From contig DBFNRV010000079.1 in the NCBI GenBank assembly GCA_048421225.1, positions 1-14,932 of the forward strand: 14,932 nucleotides of DNA, written 5' to 3'. Every line of letters starts with the position of its first letter. Within the stretch, counting starts at the first letter, position 1. The translations under genes and the position numbers were made by a program. Positions 1 through 5,963 of the stretch are shown here, in pieces. Below the pieces are notes generated by a model. The model saw only the letters and a list, made by a program, of their open reading frames with translations, searched no databases and had not been told where the DNA came from. This DNA comes from UMGS946 sp048421225. GTDB lineage: Bacteria; Bacillota; Clostridia; Christensenellales; CAG-138.

Positions 1-351
1 ACCTATTTCTAATTTCCATTCATACGTGGAAAAGGGATGCAATACAGAATCTAAAACGTAATCTGCAAATTTTACGTCATTAAATTCAATATCCATCCAC
101 GCATCGCCCAAAAGCCTTTCCAACTCAAATTGTCTATCTGATTTGAATGGGGCATCGGATTGATTGCTGACTATGACCGTTATGGATTCCACCCCGTTTG
201 GATATGAGCTGCTATCCGTATAAAATTCTATAAAGGTTTCGTTTCCAGCCCTTCTTGACGGCATGCCGCTTATAGCTCCCAGCGCGAAGGATATAAGCAG
301 AAGAGCGAACAGCAAAGCGGCCAACAAAGCCTTTTTACCTTTTGTAATCAT
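1..351 (-). CDS. Secreted/membrane-anchored Ig-like (Big_14-type) protein, C-terminus cut by window edge
   Basis: The frame is open from an ATG at 351-349 to the window edge, giving 117 residues without a stop; the C-terminus lies outside. An in-frame TAA sits two codons upstream of this ATG, which fixes the start. A GGGGG SD lies 9 nt before it. Residues 1-6 are basic (MITKGKK) and 8-28 form one hydrophobic segment, so the protein is exported or anchored by its N-terminus; no lipobox is evident. Residues 38-117 read as a beta-rich domain: a strand ending in TVIVSNQSD, then FELERLLGDAWMDI, then LHPFSTYEWKLEI. That order matches bacterial Ig-like domains of the Big_14 kind (inference from pattern, no search). 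It follows the DUF1292 gene by 111 nt on the same strand and may be read through from that operon. Its physiological role is unknown. Confidence 0.7.
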   Translation of the reverse strand, partial: MITKGKKALLAALLFALLLISFALGAISGMPSRRAGNETFIEFYTDSSSYPNGVESITVIVSNQSDAPFKSDRQFELERLLGDAWMDIEFNDVKFADYVLDSVLHPFSTYEWKLEIG

Positions 352-361
352 GATGCGTTAC

Positions 362-446
362 CCCCAAGAGTGTAAAACCCTCCTACTGATATAACGTATA
401 TTCCATAAAATGGTTGCGGTTTATGCGTTATCTTTAACTCTTGGGG
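362..446 (-). promoter_or_regulatory. Long-range inverted repeat that could mask the downstream SD
   Basis: CCCCAAGAGT at 362-371 and ACTCTTGGGG at 437-446 are perfect 10-bp complements 65 nt apart. On the minus-strand transcript the 3' arm contains the GGGGG that serves as SD for the gene starting at 351. Pairing would therefore bury that SD. A separate unused AGGAGG lies in the loop, and TAACGCAT follows each arm or nearly so. A regulatory function is inference only. Confidence 0.35.
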
Positions 447-462
447 TATGGCTTTTTACTTA

Positions 463-735
463 TTATTCTTCTTCGCCCTCTATTTCGTCCATCAGCGACA
501 GGAATTCATCGAAAACCTCTTCAAGCAGGATCTCGTTATCTACGGTAATGTAAATATCGTTATCAGCTTCATCTTTTACAACATGAAGAATTATTATCTC
601 AGCCTCCTCACATTCAGCCCGTCCCTCGGGTACGAGCGCAATGTACCTTTCCTTCTCATATTCAAACGTCAGCACATGCTCAAAGCGTTCTTCTTTTCCT
701 TCGTCGTTAATTAAGGTAACAAAATCCATAGCCAT
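463..735 (-). CDS. DUF1292 (YrzB-like) family protein
   Basis: This is a 90-residue acidic protein with a tail rich in E and D (DEFLSLMDEIEGEEE). Residues 1-70 match the DUF1292 pattern: an opening MDFVTLINDEGKEERFEHVLTFEYEKERYIAL, then an acidic central segment EEAEIIILHVV, then the closing ITVDNEILLEEVFDEF. The biochemical function of this small cytosolic family is not established. It is usually found just downstream of ruvX in Firmicutes, as here, with an 18-nt gap. The start at 735 has the SD GGAAGGGGG about 8 nt upstream. A second in-frame ATG two codons on is possible but less well spaced. No terminator is visible after the stop. Confidence 0.9.
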   Translation of the reverse strand: MAMDFVTLINDEGKEERFEHVLTFEYEKERYIALVPEGRAECEEAEIIILHVVKDEADNDIYITVDNEILLEEVFDEFLSLMDEIEGEEE

Positions 736-753
736 ATATTATCCCCCTTCCTA

Positions 754-1176
754 TCAATTTGCTTTCCCTGAATCCAGGTATCCCTGAAGTATCACGACTG
801 CCGCCAGCTTATCAACAACCCTGCGTCGCTTTTTCCAGTCCATTCGTGCGTCATATAGTACCTTTTCTGCTGTTACCGTAGTCAATCGTTCGTCGTAAAA
901 GTCGCACTCCGCGTCAAAGCCTTCCATTACCAACGCCGAAAAATTTTTCACCTTCTCAGCCGCGCCTCCATAGCTGCCATCCATGTTTCTTGGCATGCCA
1001 AACAAAAGCTTTACAGGAGCGTAGCGTTCTGCTACGCCGCGAATATACGCAGCGTCTTCCACAGGGTCGCCGCACCGATTATAGGTCATAAGCCCCTGCG
1101 CAGTAAAGCCCAGCGGATCGCTTACGGCTATGCCAATTCTTTTATCTCCTACATCCAATGCAAGAATTCGTTTCAT
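754..1176 (-). CDS. ruvX: RuvX/YqgF-type Holliday junction resolvase or pre-16S rRNA nuclease homologue
   Basis: The product has 140 residues, normal for the family, with an RNase H-like fold expected. Visible landmarks are ILALDVGDKRIGIAVSD (residues 4-20, Asp8 as first metal ligand), LLFGMPRNMDGS (57-68), YDERLTT (94-100, Glu96) and VDKLAAVVILQGYLD (121-135, Asp122). The family is annotated as a Holliday junction resolvase; in several bacteria YqgF is implicated in 16S rRNA 5'-end maturation, so both roles remain possible. The frame extends to a TTG at 1182, but GAGG sits only 2 nt before that TTG and 8 nt before the ATG at 1176, so the ATG is preferred. It is the third gene of the ireB operon, 13 nt after the reductase and 18 nt before the DUF1292 gene. 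Confidence 0.93.
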   Translation of the reverse strand: MKRILALDVGDKRIGIAVSDPLGFTAQGLMTYNRCGDPVEDAAYIRGVAERYAPVKLLFGMPRNMDGSYGGAAEKVKNFSALVMEGFDAECDFYDERLTTVTAEKVLYDARMDWKKRRRVVDKLAAVVILQGYLDSGKAN

Positions 1177-1189
1177 TATCAATACCTCA

Positions 1190-2134
1190 TCATACTACCT
1201 TTATACAAAACTGAGGGCATACCCTAGCACAATATCCACATAGAGCACATTTTTCATGGTTTACACTAGCCCGCCCGTCAACAAGCGCCAGCGCGCCGTT
1301 TCTACATATGCTAACGCATGCGCCGCAACCCTCGCACCAGTCGTGGATCAGCAGTCTGCGGGACGCATTTTGGGTTTCCTCGGCGATCTTTTTATCGGGA
1401 ATGCCGCCCGAAAATACCATGCAGTTGTAATCTACCTCCGCTATACTCTGCATCCCAATAGCAACAGAATCTATGCAGTCCAGGCCCAATATAAATTTAA
1501 GCGCATCCTCCCTGTCCGGTATAAGATGTCCTCCGCCAAGCGGTTTCATAGCAAAAACGCCCTTGCCCAGATCATGCGCCGTAATTATCTGTTTTAACAT
1601 GGACTCGGACGACCCATCGGCAATCCCTACCCCCGCCTTATTTATAAGCGGGAACAGCACCTCAAGCTCATCATACATAAGCGCGGCTTTCATACATGCT
1701 ATATAGTGGGTTGATAGCCCAACCGCTCCTATATGCCCCTTTGCCTTCATTGCGTGCAGATATTTGACGGCTTCCATATGTCCGCGTATCGTATGGCAGC
1801 TTTCCTGCTCATGGAGGAGGAATATATCTATATAGTCGCGGCCAATTCCGCTGAACGCCGCACGAAGGCTTTTATCCGCGGTTTCCTTGTCGTACGCATA
1901 TGATTTTGTGCATATTACGGTATCCGGCTTTATTGCAAGCGCCTCCTTTATATATGGATAGGTGCCATAAATTTCTGCCGTATCCACAAAGTTTACGCCA
2001 TGCGAAAAAGCCCGTTCCAATAATTGTACGCCTTCTTTTATAGGCATTGATTTTTGAAGCGGACCCATGGTAAGCGTTCCAAAACACAGCTTGGATACCC
2101 TTATTCCCGTCTTTCCAAGAATATTGTATTTCAA
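1190..2134 (-). CDS. Aldo/keto reductase with C-terminal 2x[4Fe-4S] ferredoxin domain
   Basis: This 314-residue cytosolic protein has an AKR TIM barrel (about 1-260) and a ferredoxin domain (about 262-314). The AKR tetrad is present: Asp51 and Tyr56 in FVDTAEIYG, Lys77 in ICTKS and His108 in IFLLHEQ. Cys267, 270, 273 and 277 form the first CxxCxxCxxxC cluster, with Arg replacing the usual Pro after it. Cys296, 299, 302 and 306 form the second, followed by Pro. Such proteins are predicted NADPH or ferredoxin-linked carbonyl reductases of unknown substrate, typical of anaerobes. The start is a TTG (TTG AAA TAC), needed to keep the first barrel strand MKYNILGKTG; its SD is weak. It begins 4 nt after ireB stops, so translational coupling is likely. 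Its position between ireB and ruvX is unusual. Confidence 0.92.
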   Translation of the reverse strand: MKYNILGKTGIRVSKLCFGTLTMGPLQKSMPIKEGVQLLERAFSHGVNFVDTAEIYGTYPYIKEALAIKPDTVICTKSYAYDKETADKSLRAAFSGIGRDYIDIFLLHEQESCHTIRGHMEAVKYLHAMKAKGHIGAVGLSTHYIACMKAALMYDELEVLFPLINKAGVGIADGSSESMLKQIITAHDLGKGVFAMKPLGGGHLIPDREDALKFILGLDCIDSVAIGMQSIAEVDYNCMVFSGGIPDKKIAEETQNASRRLLIHDWCEGCGACVSICRNGALALVDGRASVNHEKCALCGYCARVCPQFCIKVV

Positions 2135-2138
2135 GGGA

Positions 2139-2432
2139 TCAATCCATGCCGTTGGGCTTGTCCGCCGCCGGCTTTGCGTTATTTTCTATATAGGATCTGA
2201 CGAGTTCCTCAATAAGCTCGTCTCTTTCAAGCATCCTTATCAAGTATCTTGCATTGTTATAGCTGGTGATGTAGGTTGGGTCGCCACAAATAAGGTAGCC
2301 AACGATTTGATTAACCGCATCGTACCCCTTTTCATGCATGGACGCGTACACGCTCAGCAATATCTCCCTTGCCGTGCGTTTTTCTTTTTGAACCTTAAAC
2401 TGCGCCGTCTTTCTGGTTTCATCCAGTGGCAT
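2139..2432 (-). CDS. ireB: IreB family regulatory phosphoprotein (UPF0297, YrzL-like)
   Basis: The product has 97 residues. The conserved core is clear: EILLSVYASMHEKGYDAVNQ, IVGYLICGDPTYI, then NNARYLIRMLERDELIEELV. The N-terminus DETRKTAQF (Thr6, Thr9) corresponds to the region where the Enterococcus IreB is phosphorylated by the Ser/Thr kinase IreK; equivalence of these threonines is inference. The C-terminus (KPAADKPNGMD) extends about ten residues beyond the usual end. The frame is open to a GTG at 2441, but that GTG is part of the SD AGGAGGTG. The ATG at 2432 lies 8 nt after AGGAGG and is the better start. It is the first gene of the operon, directly behind a good promoter. Confidence 0.93.
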   Translation of the reverse strand: MPLDETRKTAQFKVQKEKRTAREILLSVYASMHEKGYDAVNQIVGYLICGDPTYITSYNNARYLIRMLERDELIEELVRSYIENNAKPAADKPNGMD

Positions 2433-2457
2433 ATAATCCACCTCCTGTCACACGGTT

Positions 2458-2486
2458 ATTATATCCCATTAGCATCCTTTATTCAA
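2458..2486 (-). promoter_or_regulatory. Sigma-A-type promoter of the ireB operon
   Basis: On the minus strand TTGAAT (2486-2481) and TATAAT (2463-2458) are separated by exactly 17 nt. The -10 is a perfect consensus and lies 25 nt before the ireB start. The dispersed 27-nt repeat and a GGCAAG/CTTGCC inverted repeat (2487-2508) begin directly upstream of the -35. Confidence 0.75.
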
Positions 2487-2489
2487 GGC

Positions 2490-2516
2490 AAGTTTGGGCA
2501 GGCTTGCCATATGTAT
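2490..2516 (+). repeat. Dispersed intergenic repeat, copy A
   Basis: The 27 nt here match the reverse complement of 11550-11576 at 26 positions, with 23 consecutive identities (2494-2516 against 11572-11550). The chance expectation for a 23-nt match in a window this size is about one in several hundred thousand, so it is a real repeat. GGCAAG (2487-2492) and CTTGCC (2503-2508) form a perfect 6-bp inverted repeat overlapping it. It lies just upstream of the ireB -35, which suggests a regulator site or a small intergenic repeat family. Confidence 0.8.
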
Positions 2517-2557
2517 TGTAGGACTACAACAATGGGCCGAATAATTCGCATATATGT

Positions 2558-2587
2558 TTGCCATATTCCGAGTATGCATGCTATAAT
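2558..2587 (+). promoter_or_regulatory. Sigma-A-type promoter for the VanZ/YycI-like membrane protein
   Basis: TTGCCA (2558-2563) and TATAAT (2582-2587) are 18 nt apart. TGC immediately before the -10 gives an extended -10 element. The gene's SD (AGGAGG, 2608-2613) follows 20 nt later. It is divergent from the ireB promoter, and the shared region between them contains repeat copy A. Confidence 0.7.
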
Positions 2588-2621
2588 TTAATTATATATA
2601 TATGTATAGGAGGCCATCTCA

Positions 2622-3992
2622 TTGCCAAACGCGTTGTTAATTATTGTGGTTGCGGTTATCACGGCAATATTATGCGTGTGCATATCAATTATAATGAAAA
2701 GGAATAAAACGCCTTTTGCCCGAATCATATCCATGATATTGTTTTTTGCGGGTTTATTTTCAGCATGGCTAATCAAGCTAAATTATGAATCCGCCGCCGT
2801 ATCGGTTTATATGCCTTTTTATAAGGTTTTCGAAATATCGGAATATGGCTATACTGCTGTCCTTAACGATCTTTTAAGATATGCAGGTCCATTCGCTATA
2901 GCGGGATTCTTCTATATGGCGGCATTCCCTGGAATTGGAGTTATTAGTTCGCTGATAACCGGAGTGATGGTATCCCTGCTATTTAACCTTAAGCGGATCG
3001 TTACGGGCCAGCCATTCATTACCGATGAATACCTGCTTGCAGGGATTGGAATGGCGGTTGGAACAGCACTGTATGTGATAATTACCCGGCTAATTCAAAA
3101 AACCTCAGTTTTCAAAAGTTTGATGATACCAGTTCCAAACAAGGGTAAAGGAATTGCAGCATGGATAATCTGTTCGGTGGTTTATTTAGGAATTGCCCTA
3201 ATCTTAATCATTGATTTTGGCAAAGGATATGCGGGCCTTTCACTTTTTAAGAGCGATGTGCCCTTACCGGATGATATAACCCTGTCCGTAGGACTTGATA
3301 AAAGCGGGTCTATAGAGGAAATATACGCTTATCACGCACGTTCCACCGTTGAGGCCGTAGGTGAACTGCGTGACGTGTTGATGCCGGATGGCACGATAAG
3401 CTATGTAGACGGAGGAGGTTATACGGTTACGGACGAACGCGCGTCACTCTTATATGCTGCTGACCATAGCTGGGTATATACGTTAAACTTTATATCGGAC
3501 AATTCTCAAATCCTCAGCGCGCAGCAGGCGGATGAGCTTGTCAGAACGTTCTTTGAAAATAATACCTTGATCACTACTCAATTATATAAGCAGACCGATT
3601 GTATCGAGGCTGAAGGCGATGATGGATCCAAAGGATACGATATGTATTATATTACGGCATTTGACGGCGCTCCGATACTGAATAACAACAGGGTAACCGT
3701 CAGCGTAAGGGGAAATGAAATTACCAGAATACGAAAGGATGGCCCTGACCTGGTACTTGAAGCTAAAAAGCGTATAATATCCCAAAACGAGGCCTATTCA
3801 AGGCTAATAAACGGTGGTGGGGCGTATACGCTGTTTTCAGAGGCGGTATCTGCGGAATTTACCGATTGTAATCTTGGATATATGGTCAACAGCCAGGGTT
3901 ATTATCTGCCGGTATGGTTTTTTACGGCTAGTGCGGTATTAGCAGACGGCAGTGTTTCTGAATTTGAGGCATATGTACCAGCGTTAAAATAA
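2622..3992 (+). CDS. Six-helix membrane protein with VanZ-like N-terminal half and YycI/YycH-like extracellular domain
   Basis: The product has 456 residues. The start is TTG, 8 nt after a perfect AGGAGG. Hydrophobic helices fall near 4-25, 32-52, 88-103, 105-122, 136-155 and 177-197. Basic loops at 26-34 and 156-176 place both the N-terminus and the 260-residue C-terminal domain outside. Helices 3-5, with the linking TGQPFITDEYLLAGIGMAVG, resemble the VanZ signature of a helix, an acidic turn (usually DxDD) and a small-residue helix. The C-terminal part contains GAPILNNNRVTVSVRGNEIT, IISQNEAYSRL and LGYMV..YLPVWFF, the layout of YycI-type domains that modulate the WalK (YycG) sensor kinase. 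Both assignments are inference from pattern. No kinase or response regulator is adjacent. It is monocistronic, between its own promoter and the terminator at 4008-4042. Confidence 0.6.
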   Translation: MPNALLIIVVAVITAILCVCISIIMKRNKTPFARIISMILFFAGLFSAWLIKLNYESAAVSVYMPFYKVFEISEYGYTAVLNDLLRYAGPFAIAGFFYMAAFPGIGVISSLITGVMVSLLFNLKRIVTGQPFITDEYLLAGIGMAVGTALYVIITRLIQKTSVFKSLMIPVPNKGKGIAAWIICSVVYLGIALILIIDFGKGYAGLSLFKSDVPLPDDITLSVGLDKSGSIEEIYAYHARSTVEAVGELRDVLMPDGTISYVDGGGYTVTDERASLLYAADHSWVYTLNFISDNSQILSAQQADELVRTFFENNTLITTQLYKQTDCIEAEGDDGSKGYDMYYITAFDGAPILNNNRVTVSVRGNEITRIRKDGPDLVLEAKKRIISQNEAYSRLINGGGAYTLFSEAVSAEFTDCNLGYMVNSQGYYLPVWFFTASAVLADGSVSEFEAYVPALK

Positions 3993-4007
3993 TGCAAAAA
4001 AAGAGAA

Positions 4008-4042
4008 CGAAGCGCTTCCAATCCGTGGTTGGAAGCGCTTCG
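4008..4042. terminator. Bidirectional intrinsic terminator
   Basis: CGAAGCGCTTCCAA (4008-4021) and its exact complement (4029-4042) form a 14-bp perfect stem with a 7-nt loop. Plus-strand RNA continues into CTTTAGCCTTTTCTTTT. Minus-strand RNA continues into TTCTCTTTTTTT. It therefore serves both the gene ending at 3992 and the ABC operon ending at 4058. Confidence 0.9.
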
Positions 4043-4057
4043 CTTTAGCCTTTTCTT

Positions 4058-5962
4058 TTAACTTAACTCAAACATTCCCATATACAGCTGATAATATTTT
4101 CCGTGTTGTTCTAGCAAATCTTCATGATCGCCGCGCTCTATTATGCGACCGTTCTCCAATACCATAATTGCATTTGAGTTCCTTACCGTTGACAGCCTGT
4201 GAGCTATTACAAATACGGTCCGTCCGGTCATTAGTCTGTCCATGCCCTTTTCAATCAGCGATTCAGTACGCGTATCTATTGAACTTGTCGCTTCATCAAG
4301 AATAAGAACGGGCGGATCCGCCACGGCTGCCCTTGCTATTGCGATAAGCTGCCTTTGTCCCTGGCTCAGATTTGCGCCGTCAGCCGTAAGCACCGTATCA
4401 TAGCCATGGGGAAGATGGCTGATAAAATAGTGGGCGTTTGCCAGCTTTGCCGCCGCAATAACTTCGTCATCCGCCGCGTCAAGCTTTCCGTAGCGTATGT
4501 TTTCCATAACGGTGCCGGTAAACAGATGGGTATCCTGCAGCACCATTGCAAGCGAACGTCTTAAATCCGCTTTCTTGATAGTCTTTATAGGTATGCCATC
4601 ATAGGTTATCTCACCTTCCTGTATGTCGTAAAACCTGTTGAGAAGGTTTGTTATTGTTGTCTTACCGGCTCCTGTGGACCCTACAAACGCTATCTTCTGC
4701 CCAGGCTTTGCATATAGCGAAACGTCATGAAGCACCACTTTTTCCCTGTCATAACTGAAGGTAACGTCCTTTAACCGTACGCTTCCTTTCACTTCAACAA
4801 GGCTAAATCCGCCCGCGGCATCAGGGACTTTCCATGCCCATATTCCTGTGCGCTCTGAACACTCAGTTAGCGTTCCGCTTAAGCCCTCTTTGGCATTTAC
4901 AAGCGTAACATCTCCGTCGTCATCCTCTACAGGAGTGTCTATGATTTCAAATATGCGTTCCGCTCCAGCGAGGGCGCTCATTGCGGAATTGAACTGCTGC
5001 GACAGCTGTGTTATAGGCATTGAGAATTGCCTGCAATACTGCAGGAACGACGCTATGGAGCCTATATCGAGCATGCCTGCAATGGCCATAATCCCGCCAA
5101 TGGCCGCTGACGCCGCATAGTGGAAATGCGAGAGGTTGCCCATTATGGGCATAAGTATGGATGCCCATGTGTTGGCGGATGCGGTTGCGCTTTCAACTTC
5201 CGCATTCAATACGTCAAAGTCCTCTCTAACCTCCTCTTCATGACAGAAAACCTTAACTACCTTCTGGCCCTCTATCATTTCCTCAATATAGCCGTTTACC
5301 TCGCCCAGCGCTTTCTGGCGCCTCCTGAAATAAAAACCGCTTTTTTTCATCAGCACCTTTACTACAAGCATCATTATGGCCAGCATTACAACCGCCAGAA
5401 GGGTTAGAATCGGACTTATAACGACCATCATTATGAAAACGCCGGTAACCCGGATTGATGAGTTTATAAGCTGAGGTATGCCCTGGCTTAATAGCTCGCG
5501 CATAGCGTCTATATCGTTCGTATACCGGCTCATTATTTCGCCGTGGGTTCGTTGGTCAAAGAACTTGACCGGCAGTTTCTGCATATGGTCAAACATATCC
5601 TTGCGAAGCTTGAGCAGCGTGCCCGTGGACACCGTTACCATTATGCGCTGATACATATACATTCCTAATACGCCTACCAGGTAGCCGGCCCCCATCAGCA
5701 TGAGAATCCCGATAAAGCCGCTGAAGTCTACATCCTGCTGGCCAATAAACGGCACTATATATTCGTTTATTATCGGCTTTAAAAGATAGGTTCCCATTAT
5801 ATTTGTACCGGCGAAGAGTATTATGCCGATTACAACGAGCACCATCCTAATCTTATATCCGGACATGTAGGAGAATATTCTGCCTATTGCGGCCTTGGTG
5901 TTCTTGGGGCGACGGAATTTGTTTGCGTCGCGGCCGCCAGTGGGCCTACTAGCCTTTTCCAT
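4058..5962 (-). CDS. ABC exporter half-transporter (BmrD/LmrD-type, catalytically competent NBD)
   Basis: The product has 634 residues. The transmembrane domain (about 36-335) is followed by a linker insert (about 343-390) containing ECSERTGIWAWK, then the ATPase domain. Walker A is GSTGAGKT (428-435), the Q-loop glutamine is 476 and Walker B ends in LDE with catalytic Glu557. The switch histidine is His588. The signature is LSQGQ (532-536) rather than LSGGQ. This combination is typical of the partner supplying the intact catalytic residues in heterodimeric multidrug exporters. The frame runs on to an ATG at 6013 inside the upstream gene. The ATG at 5962 has AAGGGGG 9 nt before it and starts one base after the upstream stop, so it is chosen. 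It should pair with the preceding gene product in the membrane. Confidence 0.93.
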   Translation of the reverse strand: MEKASRPTGGRDANKFRRPKNTKAAIGRIFSYMSGYKIRMVLVVIGIILFAGTNIMGTYLLKPIINEYIVPFIGQQDVDFSGFIGILMLMGAGYLVGVLGMYMYQRIMVTVSTGTLLKLRKDMFDHMQKLPVKFFDQRTHGEIMSRYTNDIDAMRELLSQGIPQLINSSIRVTGVFIMMVVISPILTLLAVVMLAIMMLVVKVLMKKSGFYFRRRQKALGEVNGYIEEMIEGQKVVKVFCHEEEVREDFDVLNAEVESATASANTWASILMPIMGNLSHFHYAASAAIGGIMAIAGMLDIGSIASFLQYCRQFSMPITQLSQQFNSAMSALAGAERIFEIIDTPVEDDDGDVTLVNAKEGLSGTLTECSERTGIWAWKVPDAAGGFSLVEVKGSVRLKDVTFSYDREKVVLHDVSLYAKPGQKIAFVGSTGAGKTTITNLLNRFYDIQEGEITYDGIPIKTIKKADLRRSLAMVLQDTHLFTGTVMENIRYGKLDAADDEVIAAAKLANAHYFISHLPHGYDTVLTADGANLSQGQRQLIAIARAAVADPPVLILDEATSSIDTRTESLIEKGMDRLMTGRTVFVIAHRLSTVRNSNAIMVLENGRIIERGDHEDLLEQHGKYYQLYMGMFELS

Positions 5963-5963
5963 A

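Noticed and set aside
448..714. 88-residue plus-strand open frame over the DUF1292 gene
   Set aside because: It is antisense to a well-supported gene, has no SD and shows a hydrophobic composition typical of an antisense shadow.
2067..2591. 174-residue plus-strand open frame across ireB and its promoter
   Set aside because: It overlaps the conserved ireB gene and a consensus promoter on the other strand, and no domain is recognisable.
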